Source: Sanderia malayensis (taxonomy: Eukaryota; Cnidaria; Scyphozoa; Semaeostomeae; Pelagiidae). Taken from it: a DNA stretch of 64,000 bases. The notes under the pieces were generated by a model that saw only the letters and a program-made list of their open reading frames with translations, was not told the DNA's origin and did no database searches. The DNA lies in NCBI GenBank assembly GCA_013076295.1, contig RQOL01000616.1:4182392-4246391 (forward strand). The letters run 5' to 3'. Positions 34,486 through 47,300 of this stretch are shown here, piece after piece. A program made the position numbers and the translations under genes. How positions within the stretch are numbered: position 1 is the stretch's first letter; the number at the start of each line of letters is the position of its first letter.

Positions 34486-37400
34486 TACTGAATTCTCTGT
34501 ACGCCACGATGAAATGTTTTTGCTGACGGAATGGTTTGCACAACGTCTCACTTCTGGATAGGATCAATGACTTTTGATTCCACGATCTCCTGCGTTGCTT
34601 TGTTTATAAGAACAAATGTATGGCTCACGGTTCGAAAATTGAAGAAAATAAAAAATTCCATTCAGAACAATATTTTCGGACTATAATTAACTGAATAAAC
34701 ACGTAATTGCTGGTTTCGAGAATTCTTAGCAATTACCACGTTCATGGCAGTCGTTTTACTGTTCTGGTGGGCGTTTAATTGACATTTAACGTAGCAAAAT
34801 AGCTCGCATAATTATGCGGATTGTCTCACAGATTATATACGCACAACAACGCAACAAAGATTCGAATAGAAGTCTTACAATTTCCCAAACAAATAGTTAT
34901 TTCTTTTCGAGTATTCCAATTTTGCTGAGATATCAGCAAAATACATTGCAAGAAATCTCAGAAGACTTATACTTGAGTGGGTGGTCACCGCCACGCAAAT
35001 ACATGCGTATTTTTGCATTTCAAATATTTTTTGGAAAAACAAAGATCCATAGCGACGAGAAATTAGTTGCTCGAGTCCCACATTCTCTGTTTCTGGACTG
35101 AACATCAACTCTGAAACATTAATATACTACATGCAACATTCAATGTTGTTCAATGAGATGTTTACTGGGTTCCATTATTGGACTTTAATGTATGGGACAA
35201 CCTGAAACTAAACATTCATTCAGCGAATGAATCAGACAAAAATATTTCTTTTAATTCAAGTTTTCAGTTCCTTGTTTATTATGCAATCTTCAAAACCCAT
35301 TCATGGCGAATGGATGAGATTTTGAAATTCATTTTGTCGCATTAACTCCAAGTTTCGAATTCCTCCCTTGTCATTCATTCTCCTCAAACTATTTTCTCAA
35401 TCTCCTGCAGTTATTTACAATCGGTTGGCAGAGCACTTTTCAGAATAAATATTTCTTAATATGTAATTAATCTCTTAAAAAGCTGAAAAATAATTAATTA
35501 TTCCCCTGGCGTCACTCATACATTTAGTAGAAAAAACAGCCTCTTACGTCACAATCTCAGTTTTGTGTCGCAACGGGTTACGCTTTATAAACATGCTAAT
35601 TAATTCGCTTCTTTTGTCCTTTTCAGCCATTCATTTACTCAATCTTACTGACGGTGCAGTTTTTATTGATAGCTTTTATTAACTGCTCCACTCCACGTGG
35701 GCAAGAATAACCCACATGAAATTTCGCGAGCCAGTCATTTTTTATTTACTGCCACAAAATATTGACCCCACCAACGACACACAAAGCTGATGCAACAAGC
35801 AATATATTTTCGTTCATATTACTTTGGGCAGTAATTGACAACAATTTACGATTTGATAGTATTTTTAGTTGCACAAAGGCACGGAATCACTTATCAGATA
35901 TCAATAGGAAATAGATTCTCTTGGGGGAAATTCATGAAGGACAAATTACTTGATGGTGACTATGAATGAAATCAATTTATTATTCTAATTGAGAATGACT
36001 CACTGCACTGCTCTTGAAGAAACAGCTTTCTAAAACTCGATAAATTTCTAAGTTAACTGAATCAACTGAAATGCTCTGCTCTGCCAGTGACAAAAAATAC
36101 CAATTCCAGCAGCGTATTTTCTCTTTAATTAATTCCTAATTCATAGATTACACCATTCTTTCTCATGGACAAAAAATTGGACGAAAAAGGTACAATTCAT
36201 TCTACCTCGGATATGTACAAATGTACGTACGTAAATCAATGAAAGAGATGAAATGTAAAAACATATACATACCCTTTTGTTGCCTTATCTTAAAGAGCTG
36301 TCTTTTATTACTGTTTTTCTCTTAGAGTATTGTTCTCTGTCAAAGCAATGCAACATTATCACAACTGTTCGTCCAGAAAACAATTTTTAGTATAATGTTT
36401 GCAATGTCAAATCAAAACATTTCCCAAGGCTAGGCCAGGCCCAGCCCAAACATGATTTTATCTGTCAAGTTATATAGTTTTGCTAATTAAAAGTGTGGTA
36501 AATATAAAATAAAACGTACCTTTCAGTGTAATAAAGTAGACGTTTTGACCAATGGAAATGAAAGCCTTGCATTGCAACAGTTACAAAATAAACAACTTCG
36601 ATGAAACGCCCCCATATGTTGCGTTGCTTGTCTCACTTGCTGCATTGCATTGCTGTTTCAAAATGTTGCGTTTTCGCGCTTGTTACAGAAGCCCGGAAAC
36701 TACTATCTCCCAGGTTTTGAACGCAAACCTCTTTCATCTGACTATTGGTAGTTTATATTTTATAAAAGAATCAAGTTTATATTTTTATAAAAAATTAAAA
36801 CATTTTAAACATGGAGGGATATAAATTATGATTATAGTAGTCTTAGGAACTCTTAGGTACAATAGGGGACAAAAGTCCCTGGGACACATAAAAATCAGTT
36901 GATAATGCTATGTTTCTGCACACTTTCTTCCCTGTGAGCAGAATGCGACCCCCATGCTCTCCCCAACAATGTTGTCTTGTGCATCAGTCTTTTCTCGTCG
37001 CCGGGCCAAAAGAATTTCGGTGATATATTGAATATAACTGCCTCTGGAGACAACATTGTTTTGGGGGGGGAGATGAAGTATGCGTGTAAAAGCTTGCAAG
37101 AACCCCAGGTGTCCCTGGACCTTTCTCCCCTATTGTAGTTAATGAATAATGAACAATATAATACATTTTATGGCAGCAAAAGTAAGTTTTCAAAAAGGCA
37201 AACAAACATGAATCTTGTTGGTTTGAGACCGCAAATTTTTTTCAAAGTCTCTGTTGTTAAGCTTGCAATAAAGGCCAGCATGAATTTCAAATTAAAAATC
37301 AGCCAAAAGGCTGAGGCACTTCTGGAATGAAAATTTCCAGACAGTTTTTGTTCAAGCAAAGCAGCCCACAGAAGCATGTAAAACAACAGGCGACTTCATT

Positions 37401-38004
37401 TCCAAGGAACAAAGCAGGAGGTAGGGAGCAAAAGCACATTCCAAATATATAATAAATATAGCTTGGCAGATAGTAAAGAGAGGTGAGTAACAAATGTTTT
37501 CTTATATTCTTATTGCATGATATAGCTCTTTAACTTGCACACAAAACGAACAAAGAAGTGTTGCAAGCGCAGAAACACCAAGGCGCTTATCAAAGCCGTC
37601 AAATGCAGACAGTGCAATTTCATCGGGCACTGCATAAGAGGTGGACTTGCAATCAATACAGGACACATCACATTGAAGGAAGAAGAAGCAAGGGACGGTA
37701 AAGAAAAACCTGACGACCATGTGCCAGGGTAGGGAAAAGGTCTGCAAATGACAAAATGAAAAATACATAACATTGAAATCTGTAGACTCGTGATCACTGA
37801 CGCCTTTAGGCATGGTACCTAACGACGAAGACAAACTTTGCTTTACAGAACTAGGAGGTACCAGCTCTGTTTTCTTATTACCCTGCCAATTTTCGAAAAC
37901 CTGAAATATTTCTTTGTTATTGCGCATAGGTGGCTAACTGCATTGAAGTGACAGGGAAAAGTGTGGCCATTACGTGCAATAGCAAGCGGAGATCTCTGTT
38001 CAAA
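34486..38004. other. Intergenic region upstream of ETS-C and the Cys-rich gene
   Basis: About 3.5 kb of AT-rich sequence. One MITE-like element is at 36858-37137. Short open frames here show no family features or splice partners. An acceptor-like CATAG at 37925-37929 lies just upstream of the secreted-protein gene, so a 5' exon of that gene may be located in this interval. Confidence 0.5.
36858..37137. mobile_element. MITE-like element, about 280 bp
   Basis: The left end TACAATAGGGGACAAAAG is mirrored by CTTTCTCCCCTATTGTA at 37121-37137, and GTCCCTGGGACAC by GTGTCCCTGGAC just inside. Non-coding. A partial copy is at 29531-29604. Confidence 0.65.
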
Positions 38005-38304
38005 ATGATACGCAATTCAATGCCCTTCAGAAGTATGCTATTTTATTTACTGCTGATCAGTGTCTGTGTGCAGTACAGTGCAATGAGTCTACCCAATACA
38101 ACTGAACAGACGGTTTTGCTCGGTGGTGCTGAGGCAAAAATAATGCCCAGAAGAGGTCGAAGTTTTCACAAAAAAGCACAAATATGTAGACACAAGTGTT
38201 ACAGTATATTCCGACAATGCAGTACAAGGTCAAGCTTTTTTGATGTATACGCAGTTTGTGTGCTGTCAAAGAGGTTGTGCACAAAAAAGTGCAAAAAACG
38301 CTAA
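38005..38304 (+). CDS. Small secreted six-cysteine protein 1
   Basis: Encodes 99 aa: a signal peptide (hydrophobic MLFYLLLISVCVQYSA at residues 11-26), a linker ending in basic PRRGRSFHKKAQ, then a cysteine domain with spacing C-x3-C-x6-C-x12-C-x6-C-x3-C (CRHKC, IFRQC, FDVYAVC, VLSKRLC, TKKC) and a KKR tail. The spacing is mirror-symmetric, suggesting a two-helix hairpin held by three disulfides. RR and KK sites could allow proprotein cleavage to a short basic peptide. An acceptor-like site at 37925-37929 means a further 5' exon is possible; the ATG at 38005 is chosen because it opens the signal peptide. Function unknown: hormone-like, antimicrobial or other secreted effector roles cannot be told apart. 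Confidence 0.7.
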   Translation: MIRNSMPFRSMLFYLLLISVCVQYSAMSLPNTTEQTVLLGGAEAKIMPRRGRSFHKKAQICRHKCYSIFRQCSTRSSFFDVYAVCVLSKRLCTKKCKKR

Positions 38305-38828
38305 AGTTACGTCGGAGCTTCTCATTTTGTATTTAGTATTTAGTAATATTCAACAGAATATTTAACTAATAATGACAACACTTGAGCAGTGCGAGAAATC
38401 GTGCTGGAAGGGTATAAAATCGTAGTTGGTATAAAATAAATCAAATGCATATATAAATAAACTTATTTACACAGTTCATCACTGGACGCATCTACCAGTT
38501 TGAGTGCATTAATTTCTAATATCTTGGTATCGTGATAGCATCCTTCTTTAGCTTTTAGAAAATTAACAAAACTACAAAACAGGCTTTGTTATATGAGGAT
38601 TACAAGTTGAAATGTGTACTAAGCCGTTATCTATGACTCAGTTAAGTGCTTCTTTAGTGTCATGACTTTCTCTGTCTGATCACACATGCAATACAACCCA
38701 AGTATACAATGAACCAATAAACACATTTTATCATCGAGCCTGTTCTTTTCTGTTTGGGGAGACGAGATATAATTAAATAAGAATCAAAATACATACACTG
38801 CAGCTTTTTAATTACCTTAACGAGAATG

Positions 38829-39209
38829 TCATTTGGATTGGCTAATACGACTTCCAGTTTGCTTTACTGCTCTGACAGTAGCAGCAGAATTCAGAAGGTT
38901 GCGAGAACGTTTCGTAGCCTCTTTTTCAGAAACCCGCCTCGGTTTCCTGCTCCCGCACGTTTTGAGACACAAGTCCTTCACCAAGACGCATACCATATGC
39001 ACGTCTGGGTTGAATGCCTGAGTCGTGCACCGTTGCAGTTGTGCATTACAGCGATGGCGGCATTGCGAGGCCGAAGTAGAGGCGGAGGAGAAAGAAGCAA
39101 TAGGCTTTGCATGGCTCACGGTGAAGTGAATGCAAAGACAAACGACGAACACGCTAACTGCCAACAGGGTGCTTTGAAATGGGCATTTTAAAGTCATCTT
39201 CATTGTCAT
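38829..39209 (-). CDS. Small secreted six-cysteine protein 2
   Basis: Encodes 126 aa on the opposite strand: signal peptide (STLLAVSVFVVCLCIHFTVSH, within residues 12-34), short linker, then the same cysteine framework C-x3-C-x6-C-x12-C-x6-C-x3-C (CRHRC, QLQRC, PDVHMVC, VLVKDLC, LKTC) followed by a basic tail (SRKPRRVSEKEATKRSR) absent from protein 1. An acceptor-like T-rich tract plus TATAG lies just before the ATG, so the 5' UTR is probably spliced. The two genes converge with about 520 bp between stop codons. Shared residues (CRH-C, DV--VCVL-K-LC-K-C) show they are paralogues. No known family recognised. Confidence 0.72.
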   Translation of the reverse strand: MTMKMTLKCPFQSTLLAVSVFVVCLCIHFTVSHAKPIASFSSASTSASQCRHRCNAQLQRCTTQAFNPDVHMVCVLVKDLCLKTCGSRKPRRVSEKEATKRSRNLLNSAATVRAVKQTGSRISQSK

Positions 39210-41388
39210 TCTATAAAAAAAAGTAATCACGTTTTATGAGTCACCACAGCCAGCTTAGCATCTGTAACTATTTCGGAGACCCGAAGTGGTCATCACAGTA
39301 AAATGACACTAAAGATTTTGAAGTCATTGCTGCACTTCATTGCTGGGTATAAAATGTTTAACGAGTATATATTTACTAACCTTTTCAAATCAATTCTTTG
39401 AAACAGCTTTCCTTTCTTTTATATCACAATAACTTTACAGACGTTAGCTTAAAATAAAAAAGAACAAATAAGTCAATAAGAAATGCGAGATAGCTAAATG
39501 GGCACCCATCGACTATTTCGTCATCAATTCAATGTCACACGTATCCTGTCCTTTGAACTTTGAACCCCAAAAATGTCCGCTGAACATCTTGCTAAACACG
39601 CACAAAATTACGAGTCACAAAGAAACTTGCCAGGAAAATTTGGGGACAATGTTATAGCAATGATAGTATGTGTTTACGTACAAGGAAAAAACCCATCAGC
39701 CTAAGTGGATTGCATTTATTAGATTAAAAGCATTACATTGCGTACATTCTTCTCGATAATGTACAACACATCTGCATATATCAGGCGACTTTTAAATTGC
39801 TAATGGGTTTTGAAATAGCTTTTTTTTTTTTTTTTAAATTCATGAGCTTTGCTTTCATTCTTCATGAGAAGACAATCTAACATATGCACGGTAGGTTACG
39901 TAATACCAGTATTCTCTAATGTATTCTGATCGTCAACAATGCAGCAAAAATGTTCAAATTGCAAATTTACATATGCGAAATCCGCAGACAAAAAAAGAAA
40001 GGTCGGTCGTCAAAAGACGTATCAAAAAATGTAACTTCACGAAACAATAAGGAGCCTTTTCATATCGTGTAAAAATGAACACGAGAAGTTCAAGCACGAG
40101 ATGATTGATCACGAAAGCCAAGTAAAACATTTAACCTTACCTTCACGCTATATTTCTGATCCAGTGTAGAGAAGAGAAAGCACACGATGTGGTCTATTCA
40201 AGCTTTCATTTGAAATAAGAATGAAATGAGGTGTGGTTTCGTGCAAGCATTTGCTCTTATAAGTTCACAGAAACTAATACAATTAACGCTCGGCTGTCAG
40301 GGATTAACGAACTGGCATCTTCAATTACTGGAATTTCCTGAAAAAAGCTACACAAGCGAAGGCGCACCTCACATGACAATACATCATTTGTTAAGCTGAA
40401 TTTCTCAAATCAAATCTAAAAGGGTGGTGCAGGATGATAGTCACTCCGTAACAATGTATACGAAATATCATCAAGTCATTCAAGCCATCGGCAAATAGAC
40501 GGTACCTTTAGCAAAAGGTCATTACAGCTGAGTAACAAATCCATAGAACATCCGTTGACTAATATCGATCATAACACATGAAATAACAATATACCATTGC
40601 GACTCAAAGTATCCTCAAACATGAAAACGAGACACAAAATAACAAGGTCAAGTAGTAGCCTCGCTATCATCTACACGAGCCAGTTTTTCTTTCTGCATTA
40701 TCAAATGAATGAAAACATAAACTCGTGGCATTAGTACGATACTTTAAACTCTTGCATTTCCAACTTAAATATGATGCAACGCTCAAAGTAGGCACACAGT
40801 GAAACATAATAAGGAGGGGATACCCAATCTAATACTTCCCCATGCATGAAGAGTAACAACAGTAACATCACAGATCTCCACTGTTCATGCCAAGACATGC
40901 AACTTTATTTTGGGAAACAAAACAGCAAGTAGATAATTATAAACTTAACATCCCATCGTTCATTTTTAGCTAGAATAGATATATTTTTGCTTGCCGCATC
41001 TAGTCTCCCCATGCCAAGAAAAAGGTTTTATTGTTATTCTATTGCAGGTATATTTAGAAAAATGTGTCGACATGCACGTTAAAACATCTAGACGATTTCA
41101 CGGTGTAATCGAATATTCAACTTAAAAAGGATCTCCTTAAACAATAATCAAAATACAATTGTTCATTTAAAAAGGCCATCCAACACGGGGGACGACATCA
41201 GAAGCGTTATCCACTCAATTACTTGCCATGTTATGCTATGCTGCACAACGTGACTTGAATCGATTCAGTCGCTTGTGAGTGAATCCTATGTATTGAATAC
41301 AAAACGCCTTCTCTTCACCGCTCAGAGACTAAACCACGCAATTTCGTGGATCAGAAAATAGAAAATTGAAATCGAAAAATACTTCTAT
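39210..41388. other. Intergenic interval, no gene seen
   Basis: About 2.2 kb of AT-rich sequence with a poly-T run near 39821-39834. Any 5' UTR of protein 2 and the 3' UTR of NUP98-96 would lie here. No coding potential recognised. Confidence 0.55.
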
Positions 41389-44300
41389 TCAATCCATGTC
41401 TGTAGCTCCGTCTCCAGTGTTGCTCACAATTTCCTCCAGTTCTTTCTGTATGTAATCTGGAGGCAATGGTAAGTGCGCTATGTACGGTGCGGCTTCGCAC
41501 ATTGGCCAAGTGTATTTCGGGTCGATCATGATGTCATCATTGTCGTCAGTACTGTGTCCCTGGAAGAGAAGACATTAATCTTCAATGACAACAAAATTAC
41601 AGGTGCTGGAGTGGCTAGAAAAACAGATTATCGAAGCTGATTAATCAAAACAAAATATTGAACAACACTTTCCCCGTTGAAAGAGTTATTGCTAATTAAT
41701 CTTTGCTGTGCAGGCCTGAGAAATCTATTTCATAAAGCCTTTAAATAATTAGCTAAAGAATAAATGAATAAATACAAAAAGTTACCTTCTTTGCGAGCTC
41801 CTCGAGTACAATTTTTAACAAATTAGAGCTGGTTTTGCCCATTTCTGCTTGAGCAAATCTAGAACGAACAGAAACAATCTTCATTATACAACTGCATCTG
41901 CAACACACCATGATATAACAACTCCCGCAAATAGTTATTCCAGAGTTGGAAGTGGCAGGAACGTTTCTCAATATCACTTAAAGCTCTACCTTTCTTTAGG
42001 AGACACGGCTTTCATGCTTCCGATCCTGCTTATTAATGACGTCACATCGCCTCTTAAGTCTTCTAAGCTGTAGGCAGTTACGACAATAGTTCCCTGTAAG
42101 TGAGAGGAAGAGAAAAACATATGATGAGCACGAATTTCAGTCCATGAGCTAAATCATTAAAGTATAAAAGCATTGTAGCTATGTTCTACAGAAAAAGATA
42201 GTAGAACCAAACACTCACCTCAACAATTTCAAATAGCTTTTCTCGTAACAAAATATAATCCAAATATATCTGAAAGGTGAAACAAAAAATTTAACATATC
42301 CATTCCTGAATTCATATCAGAGAAAAAGGGAAATGAAAAGTTGAGCATCATACCTGGCCAGTCTGTGTCCAATTCTTCACGGTGCAGCTACGTTCAGGCA
42401 AGCTCAGCTGGATTAATAGTTCCCTCAAGGTCTCGTAATCCTCTGGTATATAAATACAAAATATTTTCAATGCACGAATACATTAGCATTCTGATATAAA
42501 CTACATCAATGATGCAAGAATAGATGATGCTGCGTGTTTTTTACCGTCAATGATGGTATTTGATGCCAGATCTCGTATTATGATCTGATGTGCCGAGTTC
42601 CAAAGACCAGCTTTTAATAAATAAACTGCTTCGTCGTAAGGTTTAGAACAATAACGAGCATTTAAAGCCTGTTCATTGAAAAGAAATTGACAAATATCAA
42701 TACAAGCAAAGCATTATTCATTCTATATAAATGATTATAAAGTAATCGGTCAAAGCTTCTTTTGAGTTAAATCAATTGGGTTGAATAAAGAAAGGTTGAG
42801 CAAATATTACTTTACCTTGGCTTCAAAAATCCACCGTGAGGGTATCTGAACTGATTCGACCAAGAACAACTCTTTATCAGATAGTTTGTTGCAATCTCCC
42901 AAAGCGTGACAGTGTCTTGCAAGAACATCGCGAACAGCTTTTTCACGTCTGCAAATGGAAAAAGAAATAAACTGAAGATCAATTGTTACCCCCTGGAAGC
43001 ATCGCAAGTAATACTGGCGAGTCATACGGGTCAACTGGATCGTACGGGGGTTAAGCTGTAGATAATATGAAAGATATCGCCGTGAAGACTAAAGGAGCAT
43101 GTTTTCATTACCTGATAGGATTTTTTATATGAAGTAGAACGTACACAGCCCATTGCCAATGTTCGTATGTTTCCAATTGGGAAGCAAAGCTCGTTTGAAG
43201 AAGACAATGGTATTGCTCTGACAGATGAGTGTATCCCAATGACTCTAAAACCTGCTGCAAGTGCCAGCTAGAACAAATACAGATATGTCAGTAAGATTGA
43301 GAATGCATCACTCAGTTTGGTGTTTAATTCACAAACCAACACCCCCGTATAAGATAAAATTCTACGTGTTCTTGACATACCATAACGCATAATCCAGGGC
43401 GTTCGATGTGTGTGTATTTGGACAGAGAAGTCTTTCCAGACGATGCGACTTCTTGCTGAACAGTTTGAGTAAATGATAGCATAAGTCTTTTGGATTCGAC
43501 GTGTTGACTGTGTCTGGATCATCACCAGCTATCGGTGCATCGGGAATGTAGCAGGGATTGGGCGCATTAGCGTACGAAGGGTAGGAATCAGTGCCCTAAA
43601 ACAAAGCAGCAAAGACAGAAAACGATTAAACTTGTAAGAAGAATAAGAACTTCAGAAGAAAAAAACTCGGAGCTAAATAGGCTGAGAAAAAAGACATGGT
43701 TTGGTTTGAAAGTAACGATCGGAGGCTGGAGGAAGACAGAAGAAATACCATAAATGCGGGTAATATCATACCTTGTACGCGTTTGTGTATTCTTGCAAGG
43801 CCTTCGAAATCGACGCGGTTGCAGGACAATAATACCTGAAAGCAAAAGGATATCTTGTATCAGCAAACTTACAATGCATGCCTTCTTAATTCAGAAATTG
43901 GTCAGGCTTAATAAGGTGCATAAAACCGTGCCATAAATGGAGGGCGAAAGCTTTCTTCCAATCCAGGTTGTCGCACAAATTGATATCACCATGTGAAGAC
44001 ATCCAAACCATCATACCAGATAATAATTGGTATATTTTCAATCTCTTCAAATTCATGTACTTGTCAGCCTACAATAAAGAAGAAAAAAATGATACCATTT
44101 GTTTGTTCTCCATTGCAGATGTATTAATATTGCGAACCATGCAACACAGGGAAAAAAAATCAAGAACCTTTTGGTCTTTCCATTCACCGAGTTGCTCTCT
44201 GAGCAAATGTTTCATCTTTATATCACCAGACGCTTGTGAAAGTAGCAGGGCCAACCTGAACTCTCTGCTCTCGTAGGCAATCCTACACGCAGCCGAGATC

Positions 44301-47300
44301 TGTCGACCTATTAACAGGCTGTATATGGCATCCAGATGACCAGCATCCTATAAAGAAAATCAAATATTCAATTATAATCGAAAGCAATGCATAAAAAAAT
44401 CAACGTGGAGAATGCTTACTGTATAAATCAAAACAAAGCAAATCCTTGAATAATTCCGCTAATAAGAAAGGGTGGCATTTGCCCTGAATCATGTTAATAT
44501 AATCTAACCTTAAATTTCTCAGAATCCACCTTCTTCTTTATATCGTGTTCAAGTGTGTTGCTCAGCCATTTTGAGACAGCTGTTCTTCGAAGAATTCTTG
44601 TCTGATAAAGAGTTAGATTTTCCTCACCTAAAACAGATGAGAAGTTATTAAAACCTGACTAAAACAATGAAGACAGTACAGTAGAGAAGAATATTCATGG
44701 TGAAGGTTGAAATTATACCAGTCGTACTTACTTCTATACTCAAGTTTACCCCACAGTGTTTTGACAAGGTCCCAAACAATAGCATGCTGATAGCGAATGT
44801 CGGTCTTGGAGAATGTTCCTTCAAGATATAAAAGATGGAGAAGCTATTAGAGCATATTGGTGGCTGATCAAGAAGGTTCATAAGTCATTGGTCTTTCAAA
44901 GTCACATCATATGATTTGAAAAATTTCAGGCCTGTTTTAATTAGATTATAAGTTGATAAGGGGCTTGTTGTAGCCGAGCATACCTAATCTCTCTTTGAAC
45001 TTGTGAGTAAGATCTGCAAAGCCATGCAGCAAAGCAATATTATCAACTGGTTCAATTAAAGGAGCGGGGGCATTTTCCGTGTCAATGTAACTGAATTTCA
45101 AAGAGTTTTTCAAGCAATCCTGAAAAGAAAACGGAGAGGATTAGTGGGAACCTGTTCAAGATAGCGAGTTGTTCGAGATAACCAAGCTCGAGGACGCTTC
45201 ACCGGTTGAAGCAAGCAAGAACAGCAAAGATTTAGCTTATAAACAAGTGAGATTCGACTGTACGTCTAAAGAAAAAACATATGATGATTCCTGGTAGCAA
45301 TAAAAAGGAACAACGAGCATCTTCATTTACATGGAAAGGGAAATGAAAACATCAAGCCACTAATTTGCGATGTATCACCACCGATTTCTCACTAAGCCTC
45401 ACAACAGGGGGTATGGTAGCAAAGAACACAAAAAGTTGTATAAATCAATCAATTGATTTTCATATTTTCCGATACTTTATTGCTAGGTGCCTTTTAAACG
45501 GGGTAAGAGCAAAGAACATGTTTATAATCGCATCGTGCATAAATACCGACCTAAGTGTTCTGTTAATAATCAGGCACGTAATAATTTAATTACACTATAC
45601 GTTCCCTGACGTTCTTGCCTTCGCCGAAAAAAAACCATTTCACTATAACGTTGGAGAATGGCATTGTATCCCGCAACCCATTCATATTAGCTATGTCTCA
45701 GATAACTCATTCCAATAATACCTAAATACGATGCGGAACCTGGAAAGGTTTCGATGTATGAATGGCGCAATGCGTTTGGTCAATCTTGTCCCTTGATAAC
45801 TGCTGAACCGACTCAGAAGGTATTAAAAGAAGGTTCAGACCTCAATACTAATACTATAGAAACGACCATGTCATAGAGATCATCACAAAAGTTGAAATTT
45901 CTGTTTATCGTGACTTGGCAGAATACAATAGCCCTCGCAGTCGTCAACAAAATTCGGCATCGCGCGATTTGATCGGCTTAAGCTGTGTGACGCATACTGC
46001 CTGGACCTCTTACCATTTATACATATCGCTTTAATGTTGTTTTTCCGAAAGGGTGATTATGCAAACACATAACGGAGGCTGGAGATGAGGGGAATGTGTA
46101 ATCGATTGGGGCAAATACAAAAGGCCAGACAAACATAGTGAAAGAAAAAAAGTCTAAAAATATCTTCCTTTCAAATGTACCTCTCAATTGTACTCAATAG
46201 CACGGTAGGCTCTTTGAATTGAGTATTTGCTCAGCTCAAAAACAATTTCCTGACAAGTCTCAAAAGTGGCATCGTTCAAGTGACGTCATTTAAATCGAGA
46301 CTGAGTTGTTTACGTCGGTTGAAAAAAATATTACCCAAGGAATGTTAATTGGTTCAATACCACAAACGCTTGATCAGAGAAAATTGTTTTTCATCATCGC
46401 AAGTTGACAGGGTGCCGTTTGCTTCGATATAGTTCATTCATAACAATAATAATTAATAAATAATTAATAAATCAGCAAATTCTAGTTCTTCTTCTATACT
46501 ATATAAGCCAAAAACAGTGGACACTTTGACGTCAAAGGCTTAATACTCTACAGGCCTAATCGCGTCTTGATAAACCGTAGACAAAACTTTACATTCAAAA
46601 ACAGAATTGAAATTTGTGTCATTCTGTTATCACAAGATAACATGAACACAATCCTATTTGGATACGTTTTTACCAAAGCAATGACGTTATAATTCTTTCT
46701 TTTCTGTCTGATAACAACTGGATTAAACTAATTCAGTTAAAAAGTCAGCAATTCTGTGGTTTCATAGAGATTTAAATCCAGAAAAACTGACCACAGTGAT
46801 CGAACGCCGTGGCGTTCTTTTAATTTTCAGAGCTCTAAATGCGGTGCTTACTCGAAAGCGGCTTTCTTTAAAAGGTTTGTCATTTGTAAATTCTAACAAG
46901 AAGTTCTAATAATAAAAGCTCACAATAAAGGGGCTTAACTCATTTTGAACTAAAAGCGTGGTTATTGCTGCTGCGTAGTAGCCTATACATGGCACTGCGC
47001 ATACACGCCCACCTTTAGGACACTCTAACACCAACCCAAACCTTAACCCTAACCCTAACCCAATGCTAAGCCCAAATCCTAACTGACACACTAAACACTG
47101 TCAGTAGTATTACATCATGCATGCTCCTGCGCAGTAGCCTATATATGCCACTGCGCATACACGCCCACCTTTATGGCACTCTAGCCCTAACCTTAACCCT
47201 AACCTTAACCCTAACGGACACACCAGACACTGTCAGTAGTATTACGTCATGCATAATCCTGCGCAGTAGCCTATATATGACACTGCGCATACACACCCAC

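Noticed and set aside
37502..37927. 141-codon minus-strand open frame upstream of the Cys-rich gene
   Set aside because: Low-complexity hydrophobic wording, overlaps other frames and a probable 5' region of the plus-strand gene; no motif recognised.
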